Shown: piece after piece, positions 6,347 to 13,474 of the stretch
Position numbering within the stretch: the stretch's first letter is position 1
Layout: every line of letters starts with the position of its first letter
DNA from: Helicobacteraceae bacterium
Lineage (GTDB): Bacteria; Campylobacterota; Campylobacteria; Campylobacterales; Sulfurimonadaceae
DNA length: 14,401 nt
NCBI GenBank assembly: GCA_947497635.1
Contig: CANMHZ010000008.1
Location: 1 to 14,401, forward strand
Reading direction: 5' to 3'
Made by a program: the position numbers and the translations under genes
Notes under the pieces: model-generated
What the model was told of the DNA's origin: nothing
Databases searched by the model: none
The model's input: the letters and a program-made list of their open reading frames with translations, nothing else

Positions 6347-7898
6347 GAATATATCCTAGAGAGAGGAGTTCACTAGAGAGGGCGGCGTAGTCGCTTTGAC
6401 CGTTCTCAAACAGATGTTTTGCCGACTGAAAATAGCTAAAAGTGATAAACGAATCCCATGCCTTAAAAACCGTACTCTCTTTGAGTGCGAGATAAAATTG
6501 GTACCGTACTTTCATATCGTAGGGGATAAAGACCATATCGCTCAAAAGTGTTCGACCAAAATAGCCCGTAAAATTACATTGGATACACCCTCCTGCTTCA
6601 TATCCCCCTTTGTTCGTCTCAAAAAACGTCATCCCTTGAGCGTCTGAAGAGGGGATTTTACAATCGCACAGTTTGGGGACAAGATGCTGGGCGATAACAC
6701 CGCTAAGCGAATAGGCGAGTATAAAAAGATCACCCCCTTCATCCCGTATCCGTTCCATCGCCATAAAACTGTTTGACGTGTGTAGCGTTGAGAAAACCAT
6801 GTGTCCACTGTGTGCCGCTTTGAGTGTCGTATGAATACTCTCACGATCGCGCATCTCACCAATCACAATGACATCAGGATCTTGACGCATTACCGATTTT
6901 ATGGCTGCTGGAAACGTAAAGCCTGCCGCTTCATGAATCTGATACTGAGTAACAAAATCGAGCTTATACTCAATCGGATCTTCGATCGTATAAATGATTT
7001 CATGAAGACGATCTCGTTGGGAGATGATAGCATTGAGGGTTGTTGTTTTCCCGCTTCCTGTTGGACCTACGACGAGAAAAAGACCATTTGAGAGATTGGT
7101 AAAATGGTTAATATGTTCCGCCATAGGGTGTTCCTTGGGGAAAATAGCTTTGAGAGTTTTGAGGTTTTTCGATTTATCCAACAGCCGAATAACCGTATTT
7201 TCTCCATACTGTGCAGGGGCAATCTCTACGCGAAAATCGAGTACATTGTCCCGAAATGTTCCGCTAAACCCACCGCTTTGAGGAGTATTGATCGAAATCA
7301 AATCCAGTGAACAGCGTTCTTTGATGATCAATGAGAAACGTCTTCCCAGCTCATGATTGATCAAATAACGTGCTTGCACTTTTCCATCGATCCGATATCG
7401 CAACCACGTAAAATTTTCATGGGGATTGATGTGAATATCACTCGCCCTACTTTGCGCACCATAATGAAGCACCATTTCGAAAATCTCCACCGCACTCGTC
7501 TCATCGACTTCCAAATCGTTATATTGTTTGATTTTTCGCTCTAAGAGTTCGGTATCAACCCCCAAAAGAGCCTCATATTTGTGATGAAACTCACGAACAG
7601 GAATGGTTTTTTGCTCTACTCTCTTCCCGATTTTAGCTTCCAACTCCGCTAATAACGTCTCCCCCAAAAGTTCTTTTCGCTCAATATGTAATATCGTCTC
7701 ATTTTCATCGAGAACTACCATCTCATACTCACGGATTAAATCGAGGTTAAATGCAGGACGGGGAGCTTTTTTTTGAACGAAGTGATGGCTAAGGGCAATA
7801 TCCAAAAGATGCTTTTTACGCCCAAGCTGTTTGTAATAGTACTGCTCTTTTTGACACACTTCAAGTTGTTTTGATGTCAAAATTTTCTTTAGGTTCAT
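6336..7898 (-). CDS. gspE: Type II secretion / type IV pilus assembly ATPase (GspE/PilB/MshE family)
   Basis: Cytoplasmic hexameric ATPase that drives pseudopilus assembly. Residues 153-159 (SDIHINP) and TWLRYRIDG begin the conserved N2 domain. Walker A is GPTGSGKTT at 278-286, the Asp box includes TIEDPIE at 314-320, and Walker B is DVIVIGEMRD at 342-351 with E348. The His box is AHSGHMVFSTLHT around 372-384. A zinc-binding module follows, C411/C413 and C438/C441; PilT lacks it, so this is an assembly-type and not a retraction ATPase. The first cysteine pair is spaced C-x-C, not the usual C-x2-C. The N-terminal region (1-135) is shorter and more divergent than the full GspE_N domain. The ATG start at 7898 has only a weak ribosome site and follows the upstream pilin gene by 30 bases. 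Confidence 0.95.
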   Translation of the reverse strand: MNLKKILTSKQLEVCQKEQYYYKQLGRKKHLLDIALSHHFVQKKAPRPAFNLDLIREYEMVVLDENETILHIERKELLGETLLAELEAKIGKRVEQKTIPVREFHHKYEALLGVDTELLERKIKQYNDLEVDETSAVEIFEMVLHYGAQSRASDIHINPHENFTWLRYRIDGKVQARYLINHELGRRFSLIIKERCSLDLISINTPQSGGFSGTFRDNVLDFRVEIAPAQYGENTVIRLLDKSKNLKTLKAIFPKEHPMAEHINHFTNLSNGLFLVVGPTGSGKTTTLNAIISQRDRLHEIIYTIEDPIEYKLDFVTQYQIHEAAGFTFPAAIKSVMRQDPDVIVIGEMRDRESIHTTLKAAHSGHMVFSTLHTSNSFMAMERIRDEGGDLFILAYSLSGVIAQHLVPKLCDCKIPSSDAQGMTFFETNKGGYEAGGCIQCNFTGYFGRTLLSDMVFIPYDMKVRYQFYLALKESTVFKAWDSFITFSYFQSAKHLFENGQSDYAALSSELLSLGYIRED

Positions 7899-7928
7899 TG
7901 GTACTTTTTAGGCAATTATAACACGTAT

Positions 7929-8414
7929 TTACCGTGCAAGATAAATACTCAATACCGCCCTACCTCCAACATTAGAGTTGAACGTAGCTTGTGTCGGCAA
8001 ATACCCATTATAAATTGATTCTAAAACCTTGTTTCCAGCGGTTGCCGTGAGAGTAAGCGTAAAGACTCCTCCCAATTCAGTCGCAGTATACGGATCAAAT
8101 CCCGTCGGAGGCTTGGGGACAAACGCATGTTTTCCTCCGTTGAGCAAATACGTAGGGGTGGTTTGACACACCAATTCACTCATGAGAGTTGAGCTAGCAT
8201 TGCCTCCGCCACTTTGTTTGGGCATCGATTCCGAGAGAGTTTTACACTCTAACACCATAGAAGAGAGGAGGGTGATATGGGTTTGTAGTTGTGATTTTTC
8301 TTGAGTCGAGGTGAGGGTGGAGATGTTGAGATACGTAAAACTGACTGCTCCCATCACCCCTATGAGGGCAATGGCAAGAAGGGCTTCTAAGAGGGTGAAG
8401 CCACTACGTCTCAC
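7929..8414 (-). CDS. Prepilin-like pseudopilin (minor pilin candidate)
   Basis: Type IV pilin-like protein of 161 residues. The very short leader MRRSG is followed by FTLLEALLAIALIGVMG, giving prepilin-peptidase cleavage after G5, mature N-terminal phenylalanine and glutamate at +5 (E10). A single hydrophobic helix runs to about residue 29. The globular domain contains C57 and C83, which could form a disulfide, and a glycine/serine-rich loop at about 67-75. The start is GTG at 8414, eight bases after the preceding pilin gene's stop, with no obvious ribosome site, so translation probably depends on reinitiation. The small size, GTG start and poor ribosome site fit a low-abundance minor subunit (inference). 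It cannot be assigned to GspH, I, J or K by eye. Confidence 0.87.
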   Translation of the reverse strand: MRRSGFTLLEALLAIALIGVMGAVSFTYLNISTLTSTQEKSQLQTHITLLSSMVLECKTLSESMPKQSGGGNASSTLMSELVCQTTPTYLLNGGKHAFVPKPPTGFDPYTATELGGVFTLTLTATAGNKVLESIYNGYLPTQATFNSNVGGRAVLSIYLAR

Positions 8415-8422
8415 GATAGAAA

Positions 8423-9028
8423 TTAGTTCAATTGTTTAACAAAAACAATTTTTAAACCTGTAGCCGTACCAAGAGTAGGAGTAGCCGTATCATCCATACA
8501 AAAGGCATTTGTATATGTAGTCATCATCTGTGGTACAGTTTGACCACTATATGATGTATCATCCGTTAAACTTTTACTACTATCCATCATATTATTGAAA
8601 ACACGACAATATTTTTTAGCATCTGCAGTAATACTACCCGTTGCACCACCTGTCAATGGCAATATAAATACTGCATCAGCGACTGCTGACGGTCCACCTA
8701 TATCTGTTACATTCAAATCCCACGATGCTGATACAGATGATGGCATTGTTGGTAATGCTTTTAAAATTTGAACATTACTAGCATTCAGCTCTCCAATTAG
8801 TGTTGGCGCCGTTCCCATTTGTTGCTGATAAACATCATACGCGCTAGAAAGCTGTGACGCTTGATCTACAACCGTCCCCATCCGCGCTTTCTTCGCCACC
8901 AAATCCGTATCAAAAAAGTTTTTGTAGTATTTATACCCAATAACTGACAAAACTCCCAACAAAACAATTGCAATCATCATCTCAACTAGTGAGATACCTT
9001 TTCTCATCCCTGAAGCACCGTGTGTCAT
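8423..9028 (-). CDS. Prepilin-like protein (major pilin candidate)
   Basis: Type IV pilin-like protein of 201 residues. The leader MTHGASGMRKG is followed by ISLVEMMIAIVLLGVLSVIG. Cleavage after G11 would leave isoleucine, not the usual phenylalanine, as the mature first residue, with E16 at +5. The C-terminal domain is rich in Ser, Thr and Ala and contains C141 and C177, which could close a D-region loop as in type IV pilins. I place the start at the ATG at 9028, where AAGGA sits six bases upstream. An open frame runs back to 9157, but the added residues overlap the upstream gene and would bury the leader. The strongest ribosome site among the three prepilin genes and its position before the minor pilin suggest it is the most abundant subunit (inference). 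Confidence 0.86.
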   Translation of the reverse strand: MTHGASGMRKGISLVEMMIAIVLLGVLSVIGYKYYKNFFDTDLVAKKARMGTVVDQASQLSSAYDVYQQQMGTAPTLIGELNASNVQILKALPTMPSSVSASWDLNVTDIGGPSAVADAVFILPLTGGATGSITADAKKYCRVFNNMMDSSKSLTDDTSYSGQTVPQMMTTYTNAFCMDDTATPTLGTATGLKIVFVKQLN

Positions 9029-9075
9029 CGAATATCCTTTTCTGTTGACCAATTTCTTAAATGGTATATCGGCAC

Positions 9076-9519
9076 CTATTTTGAAAAGTTTAATCGATAC
9101 GGACGAATGATTATTTTGTAGCCATAATCCGAGGAGACACACCCCTTGCCGATACAACTGCTTATCAACGTAACATTATCATTTTTTACCACCGCCAAAA
9201 GACGCTTCATCAAAACATACGATTCGCTATCCTCGATCACCCCTTCGATGATAAGAACCTCTTTCTCGGTGTGGCAGCTCCCCTTGATCCCCAATTCTTC
9301 CAAAATATCCCCATACTCGGCACTTTTCGCCTGAAGATCATTGTTCGTGAGATATTCGGCAACGGGGGTATTGATGGTACTTTTGAGAGATTGGAGGGCA
9401 TCTACTTCCTCTTTTACTAACTTATTATCATGGGTAATATCCAAAAAAAAGAAATAGGAGGAGACGGCAATGGTGATCAACACCACAATAAAAAGGGCAA
9501 CAACGCTATATTTTTTCAT
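9076..9519 (-). CDS. Small bitopic membrane protein, PilO/GspM-like position
   Basis: Predicted inner-membrane protein of 147 residues: a short MKKYS cytoplasmic end, one membrane helix at about 5-26, then a periplasmic part with a helical stretch (about 30-75) and a small alpha/beta domain. This layout, next to a GspL/PilN-like gene, is that of PilO/GspM/MshJ proteins, which form the inner-membrane ring under the secretin. No family motif is strong enough to name it. Three cysteines (C82, C122, C127) are unusual for a short periplasmic domain and may pair. The ATG at 9519 is used because it gives a typical Lys-rich start; a GTG at 9534, with GAGGG very close upstream, would add five residues. 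It overlaps the preceding gene by 14 bases (29 with GTG). Confidence 0.75.
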   Translation of the reverse strand: MKKYSVVALFIVVLITIAVSSYFFFLDITHDNKLVKEEVDALQSLKSTINTPVAEYLTNNDLQAKSAEYGDILEELGIKGSCHTEKEVLIIEGVIEDSESYVLMKRLLAVVKNDNVTLISSCIGKGCVSSDYGYKIIIRPYRLNFSK

Positions 9520-10300
9520 AGCAATATTGTACACTACCCTCTAGCTCATTTTGCTTTTGAATCGTCGCATCCGCAGGAAGTTTGGCTAACAATGCCCGTA
9601 TATCGTCTGTTTTTGCGTCCACATACACTTTATTGCCCTTATACTCCACATTGCGTAACTGAGAATGAGTATCTTGCATTAAATGTTCAATAGTATCCAA
9701 TGCTTGGAGCATATCCACCTTTTTAGTCATCTGGGCCGTTTCCATTTTTTGGGTTTCAAGGGTTTCATGAAACTGTGTAACAAGCTCTTTTTTATCAAAT
9801 CGTAAAAGGGGGATTTCTTTAAGATGATCGTATCCGATATAAAACATAAACGTCGTCAAAAAGACAGTAGAGAGGAGTAAGAATGTCCCCATCCACGTCT
9901 CTTTACGCTGCTGCTCCAAATTTAATGAAATGAGTTTTGATCCCTTTGTATTATCAGCAGAGACAATGCTATACCCACGCTCTTTGGCATACTCTTCAGG
10001 TTTATCGAGAATATAATCGAGAATATTTCCAGCTTCACAAATAACACCCACCAGCTTGTAATCAAGTTCAAAAACGACCACGCTCCGTTCATGAACCTTG
10101 GAAACCATCAACAAAATATTTTCATAATAGAGTTTAACTTTGGGGAGAAAAGCGATATAGTTAATCCCATTGGCATATTGGCGTAGAGAAACTTTGATAG
10201 CGGAAGAATCCAGATCATGACGACCTTGCGCATAGACGTGTTCACGTATACGCTTAATGTCATGTGTCAGAGGTATTGATCCAGCCGTGAAAATTGCCAT
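9506..10300 (-). CDS. GspL/PilN-like bitopic assembly protein
   Basis: Predicted inner-membrane scaffold protein of 264 residues. A cytoplasmic N-terminal domain (about 1-135) precedes one membrane helix at about 137-157. A periplasmic coiled-coil-like stretch follows (about 170-213), then a small C-terminal alpha/beta domain (about 213-264) with the VEYKGNKVYVDAKT strand pattern expected of PilN/GspL ferredoxin-like folds. In type II secretion and MSHA systems the equivalent protein carries a larger actin-like cytoplasmic domain that binds the ATPase. Here the domain is only about half that size and no actin-type phosphate motifs are visible. By position it corresponds to CtsX or MshI. It starts two bases after the secretin stop and overlaps the following gene. 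The family assignment rests on architecture and neighbours, not on a sequence signature. Confidence 0.75.
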   Translation of the reverse strand: MAIFTAGSIPLTHDIKRIREHVYAQGRHDLDSSAIKVSLRQYANGINYIAFLPKVKLYYENILLMVSKVHERSVVVFELDYKLVGVICEAGNILDYILDKPEEYAKERGYSIVSADNTKGSKLISLNLEQQRKETWMGTFLLLSTVFLTTFMFYIGYDHLKEIPLLRFDKKELVTQFHETLETQKMETAQMTKKVDMLQALDTIEHLMQDTHSQLRNVEYKGNKVYVDAKTDDIRALLAKLPADATIQKQNELEGSVQYCYEKI

Positions 10301-10302
10301 AC

Positions 10303-11766
10303 TTATTTCATTGTGTATTTGATAACTCTAGGGGTAACGATAATGACCATTTCACTTTTCTTCGACCCCTCATAGCGCGTTCCACCAACAATACCTACAG
10401 CATTTTCTCCCAATCCCGGAATCCCTTTATACCCTTTATCGCTCGAATTACGAAACAAGCCTGAGATAACGATAGGAACGCCCGGTTGAACGCGCATTGT
10501 GTTATGAATGAGTTTGGTAACCGTTTTTGGTTGAGAATATTTGGTTTTATCTACTTCAAAATTGGTATATCCGACAATATCATTAATTTTGAGGTTAATA
10601 TCGGTAATTACCGTCCCATCAAGTATATTGGAATTGAGAGTAATATCCATCCCACTAAGTGCCGTACCGCTCACCGTAGAGGTTTGTACCACCCCATTCG
10701 CAACGGATGTCGTTTGCAATTCTTTAATATAAGGTTCCTCTAGCCCGTCCGTAAGCTTTACGTCTGTTCCTGCAAGTCCAAGTAATTTAGGTCGCTGAAT
10801 ACTCTCTACTTTTCCGAAATGCTCCAACGCATTAATAAGAGCTTCTCCACTGTACGAACCATTATTAACCAGTGCTCCAAAGGTTAAAGGCGTTTGTGCC
10901 GCACCAACACTTCCAGCAGCTACGGTGGCAGCCGATACAATGCCAAAGGTACTCGTCAATGAGGGGATAACACTCCAATTAATACCCAAACTGTAATCAT
11001 TATTGAGTTGAACATTGTAAATAGATATTTCATACTCGATAACATATAAGTTATTCCGTAGAATTTCCAAATAACGCATAATATCCCCATACTCTTTTTC
11101 CCGCGCCGAAAAGCTCAGAGAGGATGTAACCGCATCAAAAGAGACATTACTCCCTCCCATCGTGGTCAAAGCACTTTTTAATATCCCCCCCAAATCTTTG
11201 ATCGAAGGAATTTTCACCGTCACAGTGCGGACATTTCCCAAATAATAAGTTCCATCGGAGTAGCCAACACTGATTTTATTTCCCACACTCTTTTGAAGTA
11301 ACCGTCCATACCCAATATTTGAAGCCGCAACATAAATTTTTGATTTTTTAATCAAATAGTCATTTGTCTCACGCGCACTATAAGAGGAGGTTCCTCCCAT
11401 AGTTGATTGCGTTGCTAACGCAAGTGCTTGGTTCGTATCCGCCCCTCCAGATTGACCCCTAGATTCTGATTCGAGCTGAAAAACCATGTTCTCAGATGTT
11501 GCTTCAGAGAGGAGACTCATGACATCCTGTAGCTCCGCCCCCATAATCTTGACGTGCTTAATATTCTCTCCATCAGGAAGAGTATTGGTCTCTATTTTGA
11601 AGTTTTCTGCCGTAATGTCAATATTTTCCATGGCTGGTTTCGCATCATGTGAAAAAGGGGTCATAGTATCAAGTGCCATTTGTGGTTGCAAAAGCTCTTT
11701 TTTGGTTGCAACGGAACACCCAACAAAAAGTGCCCCAGCTAAAAGAAGGATAGAAAATCGCATCAT
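10303..11766 (-). CDS. mshL: MshL/PilQ-type secretin, predicted lipoprotein
   Basis: Outer-membrane channel through which the pseudopilus or its cargo crosses. The N-terminus is a lipoprotein signal ending LFVGC, with C17 as the lipidated residue. A short N-domain (about 68-100) and a second one (about 170-235) precede the secretin domain (about 235-487). Conserved secretin features are ESIQRPKLLGLAGTDVKL at 321-338, VQPGVPIVISGLFRN at 436-450, GYKGIPGLG at 455-463 and the closing SEMVIIVTPRVIKY at 471-484. The 487-residue length suits the MshL/CtsD-like short secretins, not the roughly 650-residue GspD. The ATGATG start at 11766 overlaps the PilP-like gene's stop by four bases, with GGAG about nine bases upstream. 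Self-lipidation would remove the need for a separate pilotin, and none is in the window. Confidence 0.93.
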   Translation of the reverse strand: MMRFSILLLAGALFVGCSVATKKELLQPQMALDTMTPFSHDAKPAMENIDITAENFKIETNTLPDGENIKHVKIMGAELQDVMSLLSEATSENMVFQLESESRGQSGGADTNQALALATQSTMGGTSSYSARETNDYLIKKSKIYVAASNIGYGRLLQKSVGNKISVGYSDGTYYLGNVRTVTVKIPSIKDLGGILKSALTTMGGSNVSFDAVTSSLSFSAREKEYGDIMRYLEILRNNLYVIEYEISIYNVQLNNDYSLGINWSVIPSLTSTFGIVSAATVAAGSVGAAQTPLTFGALVNNGSYSGEALINALEHFGKVESIQRPKLLGLAGTDVKLTDGLEEPYIKELQTTSVANGVVQTSTVSGTALSGMDITLNSNILDGTVITDINLKINDIVGYTNFEVDKTKYSQPKTVTKLIHNTMRVQPGVPIVISGLFRNSSDKGYKGIPGLGENAVGIVGGTRYEGSKKSEMVIIVTPRVIKYTMK

Positions 11767-12188
11767 CGCTTATTCTCCACTTCGCCACTAAAATAGATAG
11801 TTTTTATTTGCTTTAAACCATCTTCTAGTATCACCATATTACTGCTAATTTCTCTAACAAAGTAAGGGATACTATTCAAATAGACACGATTATTCTCTTT
11901 CAAAACCATAGCGCTTTCATTTAGCTTTATCAAGGCAAATTTTCCTTTATCACTCTCAATATACCCAAAATAACGTATCTGCATTGGAGCTTGAGGAGGT
12001 TTTATCTCCATACTAATGGCGGGAGGGGGAGGAAGAATTGGTAATGGGGCAAACATTCGAGGAGGTGGGATGAGGGCACGCTCAGTCTTTATTATTTTTG
12101 GAGAGGATGCTTTATCGCTAAAAAAAGGGTTGTATGCCCCCTGCGCAACACTGCTAAAGAGAAAAAATAGCCAAAGAAATGTTTTCAA
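11763..12188 (-). CDS. PilP/GspC/MshK-like periplasmic linker protein
   Basis: Predicted exported protein of 141 residues that would bridge the inner-membrane platform and the secretin. The N-terminus has a signal peptide or signal anchor (KTFLWLFFLFSSVAQGA, about 2-18). A proline-rich linker at about 40-70 follows, with PPP and PPPP runs. A compact beta-rich C-terminal domain spans about 70-141, beginning IRYFGYIESDKGKFALIKL. The order signal, proline linker, small beta domain is that of PilP and of the GspC homology region, and the pattern of a GYI strand followed by a strand reading ALIKL fits. It is the first gene of the pilus operon, directly upstream of and overlapping the secretin, as is usual for PilP/MshK/CtsR-position genes. 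The ribosome site is weak (TTAGG, about 11 bases from the ATG). Confidence 0.8.
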   Translation of the reverse strand: MKTFLWLFFLFSSVAQGAYNPFFSDKASSPKIIKTERALIPPPRMFAPLPILPPPPAISMEIKPPQAPMQIRYFGYIESDKGKFALIKLNESAMVLKENNRVYLNSIPYFVREISSNMVILEDGLKQIKTIYFSGEVENKR

Positions 12189-12231
12189 TAATAAAATGCC
12201 TAATTGATGATTTTCTCTATATTAAGCAAAA

Positions 12232-12237
12232 ATCATA
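12232..12237 (-). promoter_or_regulatory. Weak -10-like box ahead of the pilus operon
   Basis: The minus strand reads TATGAT about 43 bases upstream of the PilP-like start codon, within the 69-base gap 12189-12257. It differs from TATAAT by one base and has no clear -35 partner. If it is not used, the pilus operon would be read from the promoter of the upstream 121-residue gene. No terminator was seen in the gap. Confidence 0.3.
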
Positions 12238-12257
12238 CCACTTAATTTTAATGTTGG

Positions 12258-12623
12258 TTAGCCACCAAACGGCAATTCTTCACTCTCCATTGAAGTACCA
12301 ATAATATAAAGCGGCGCTTCATTCACTCGCCCTTTATATTCCCCGATTGCTAATGCACAAGAATGGGCATTTATTTCAACGGTAATTCCTTCCGACATAT
12401 CGAGGGAGGAGAATACGTTATCACTCACCAGTTTTGCATCACACACACCACTAATAACAAACCTTATATCAATCCAATCGTACCCACGAGCAATATCTTG
12501 AACGCTAAAACGGATTTCAATGGATGTAGGAGAGAGAGGGATAAGAGAGTGAATTCTTCCTTCTCGGGCAAAATCGATACGCTCCAATAATTTTTTGAGA
12601 GAATGGGTCGTCAGTGTTGCCAT
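12258..12623 (-). CDS. Unrecognised 121-residue protein
   Basis: I do not recognise this family. The start at the ATG 12623 is supported by GAAGGA about seven bases upstream; an open frame reaches 12662 but without such a site. The protein is soluble-looking, with no signal peptide or membrane helix. It opens with a basic amphipathic helix (MATLTTHSLKKLLERIDFAR) and continues as alternating strands (IEIRFSV, WIDIRFVISGV, ITVEINAHSCALAIGEYKG). It ends in an acidic tail, MESEELPFGG. It contains two cysteines. It is transcribed just ahead of the pilus operon, 69 bases away, and could be its first gene or a separate unit. It diverges from the BI-1 gene, with its own likely promoter. Nothing seen in the sequence links it to pilus function. 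Confidence 0.75.
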   Translation of the reverse strand: MATLTTHSLKKLLERIDFAREGRIHSLIPLSPTSIEIRFSVQDIARGYDWIDIRFVISGVCDAKLVSDNVFSSLDMSEGITVEINAHSCALAIGEYKGRVNEAPLYIIGTSMESEELPFGG

Positions 12624-12664
12624 GATTTTCCTTCGATTTTTATTATTTTCTCCTAAAAGCAAAT

Positions 12665-12670
12665 TTTATA
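12665..12670 (-). promoter_or_regulatory. Putative extended -10 promoter for the 121-residue gene
   Basis: On the minus strand the sequence TGGTATAAA combines a TGn extension with a TATAAA hexamer, a strong extended -10 arrangement. It lies about 41 bases upstream of the ATG at 12623. It is one side of a divergent intergenic region (12624-12772) shared with the BI-1 gene. Confidence 0.5.
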
Positions 12671-12730
12671 CCAGAACGAATCTGCCGTGAGCCATTGTTT
12701 TTTCCTCTCTCATAGTTAATAAATATGGGG

Positions 12731-12736
12731 TATAAT
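12731..12736 (+). promoter_or_regulatory. Putative -10 box for the BI-1 gene
   Basis: A perfect TATAAT hexamer stands 36 bases upstream of the BI-1 ATG at 12773. Transcription would start near 12743, leaving a leader of about 30 bases that contains the AAGGAAAAGG ribosome site at 12761-12770. No good -35 box is visible. About 60 bases separate it from the opposing -10 box at 12665-12670. Confidence 0.55.
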
Positions 12737-12772
12737 CCTAATGTTTAAATTTACTTTGTTAAGGAAAAGGCT

Positions 12773-13474
12773 ATGGCTTTATATGATCGTGATTACGCAC
12801 AACAACGTGCATTTGGTTACGAGAGCGCATCACGGGGTGAAGCGCAGATCGTTTCATTCGTAAAAGAGACTTATAAATTGTTTGCTGCATCAATGATGGC
12901 GGGTGCGGTAGGTGCATACGTGGGTGTTCCAATGGCAGGTACTATTGCTGCTAATTTTTGGCTTTTATTTGCTCTTGAAATTGGTTTGATAATCGGATTA
13001 CAGTTTGTTAAACATAAACCGGGTATCAATCTTCTTGTAATGTTCGGATTTGTCTTCATGACAGGGCTAATGTTGGCTCCACTTTTGGCCCACACATTGG
13101 GAATGAACGGTGGGGGTACCATTATCGGTAATGCTTTTGCAATGACCTCTGTCGTATTTGGGGCGATGAGTTTTTATGCTATCAAAACAACAAGAGATTT
13201 TACAAGTTACGGAAAACCTCTTATGATTGCCATGTTTGTTATCATGGGCTTTTCAATTCTAAATATCTTCCTAGGTAATCCTCTCTTGCATGTAGCGATT
13301 TCTGGAGTAGTTGTTATTCTTTTTAGTATCATGGTTATTTATGATACTCAAAATATTATGAATGGGGGATATGAAACGGCGATTGATGGTGCACTTGCCC
13401 TTTATCTCGATTTCCTCAATATTTTTACAGCATTGTTGCAACTCTTCGGAATTTTCGGTGGAAAAGACGAATAA
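12773..13474 (+). CDS. Bax inhibitor-1 / YccA family membrane protein
   Basis: Inner-membrane protein of the BI-1 (TMBIM/UPF0005) family; characterised members such as Bacillus YetJ act as pH-sensitive calcium leak channels. The 233-residue length is typical. After a hydrophilic N-terminus (about 1-30), seven hydrophobic segments are visible at roughly 33-60, 61-79, 85-106, 117-137, 149-167, 170-190 and 205-229. The family signature at the C-terminus is present: an IYDTQNI segment with D191 and ALYLDFLNIF with D213, corresponding to the pair of aspartates that form the pH sensor in YetJ. The start is supported by AAGGA and AAAAGG just upstream. It is the first gene of a plus-strand unit, and its 3' end overlaps the ThiD2-like gene by 17 bases. 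Its physiological role in these bacteria is not known. Confidence 0.93.
   Translation: MALYDRDYAQQRAFGYESASRGEAQIVSFVKETYKLFAASMMAGAVGAYVGVPMAGTIAANFWLLFALEIGLIIGLQFVKHKPGINLLVMFGFVFMTGLMLAPLLAHTLGMNGGGTIIGNAFAMTSVVFGAMSFYAIKTTRDFTSYGKPLMIAMFVIMGFSILNIFLGNPLLHVAISGVVVILFSIMVIYDTQNIMNGGYETAIDGALALYLDFLNIFTALLQLFGIFGGKDE

Noticed and set aside
5367..7544. Several plus-strand open frames within gspF and gspE
   Set aside because: They are antisense shadows of strongly supported genes, with low-complexity composition, no ribosome sites and no family features.
9029..9157. A longer start for the candidate major pilin at 9157
   Set aside because: It would put 43 unrelated residues before a class III prepilin leader, and a clear AAGGA site precedes the ATG at 9028.
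12258..12290. Resemblance of the MESEELPFGG tail to the single-stranded DNA-binding protein C-terminal tip
   Set aside because: SSB tips need a terminal Pro-Phe carboxylate. Two glycines follow here and the rest of the protein shows no OB-fold signature.
13362..13457. An earlier ATG at 13362 for the ThiD2-like gene
   Set aside because: The extra 32 residues are the BI-1 gene read in another frame and do not match the ThiD2 family; GTG at 13458 has a spaced GGAA site.
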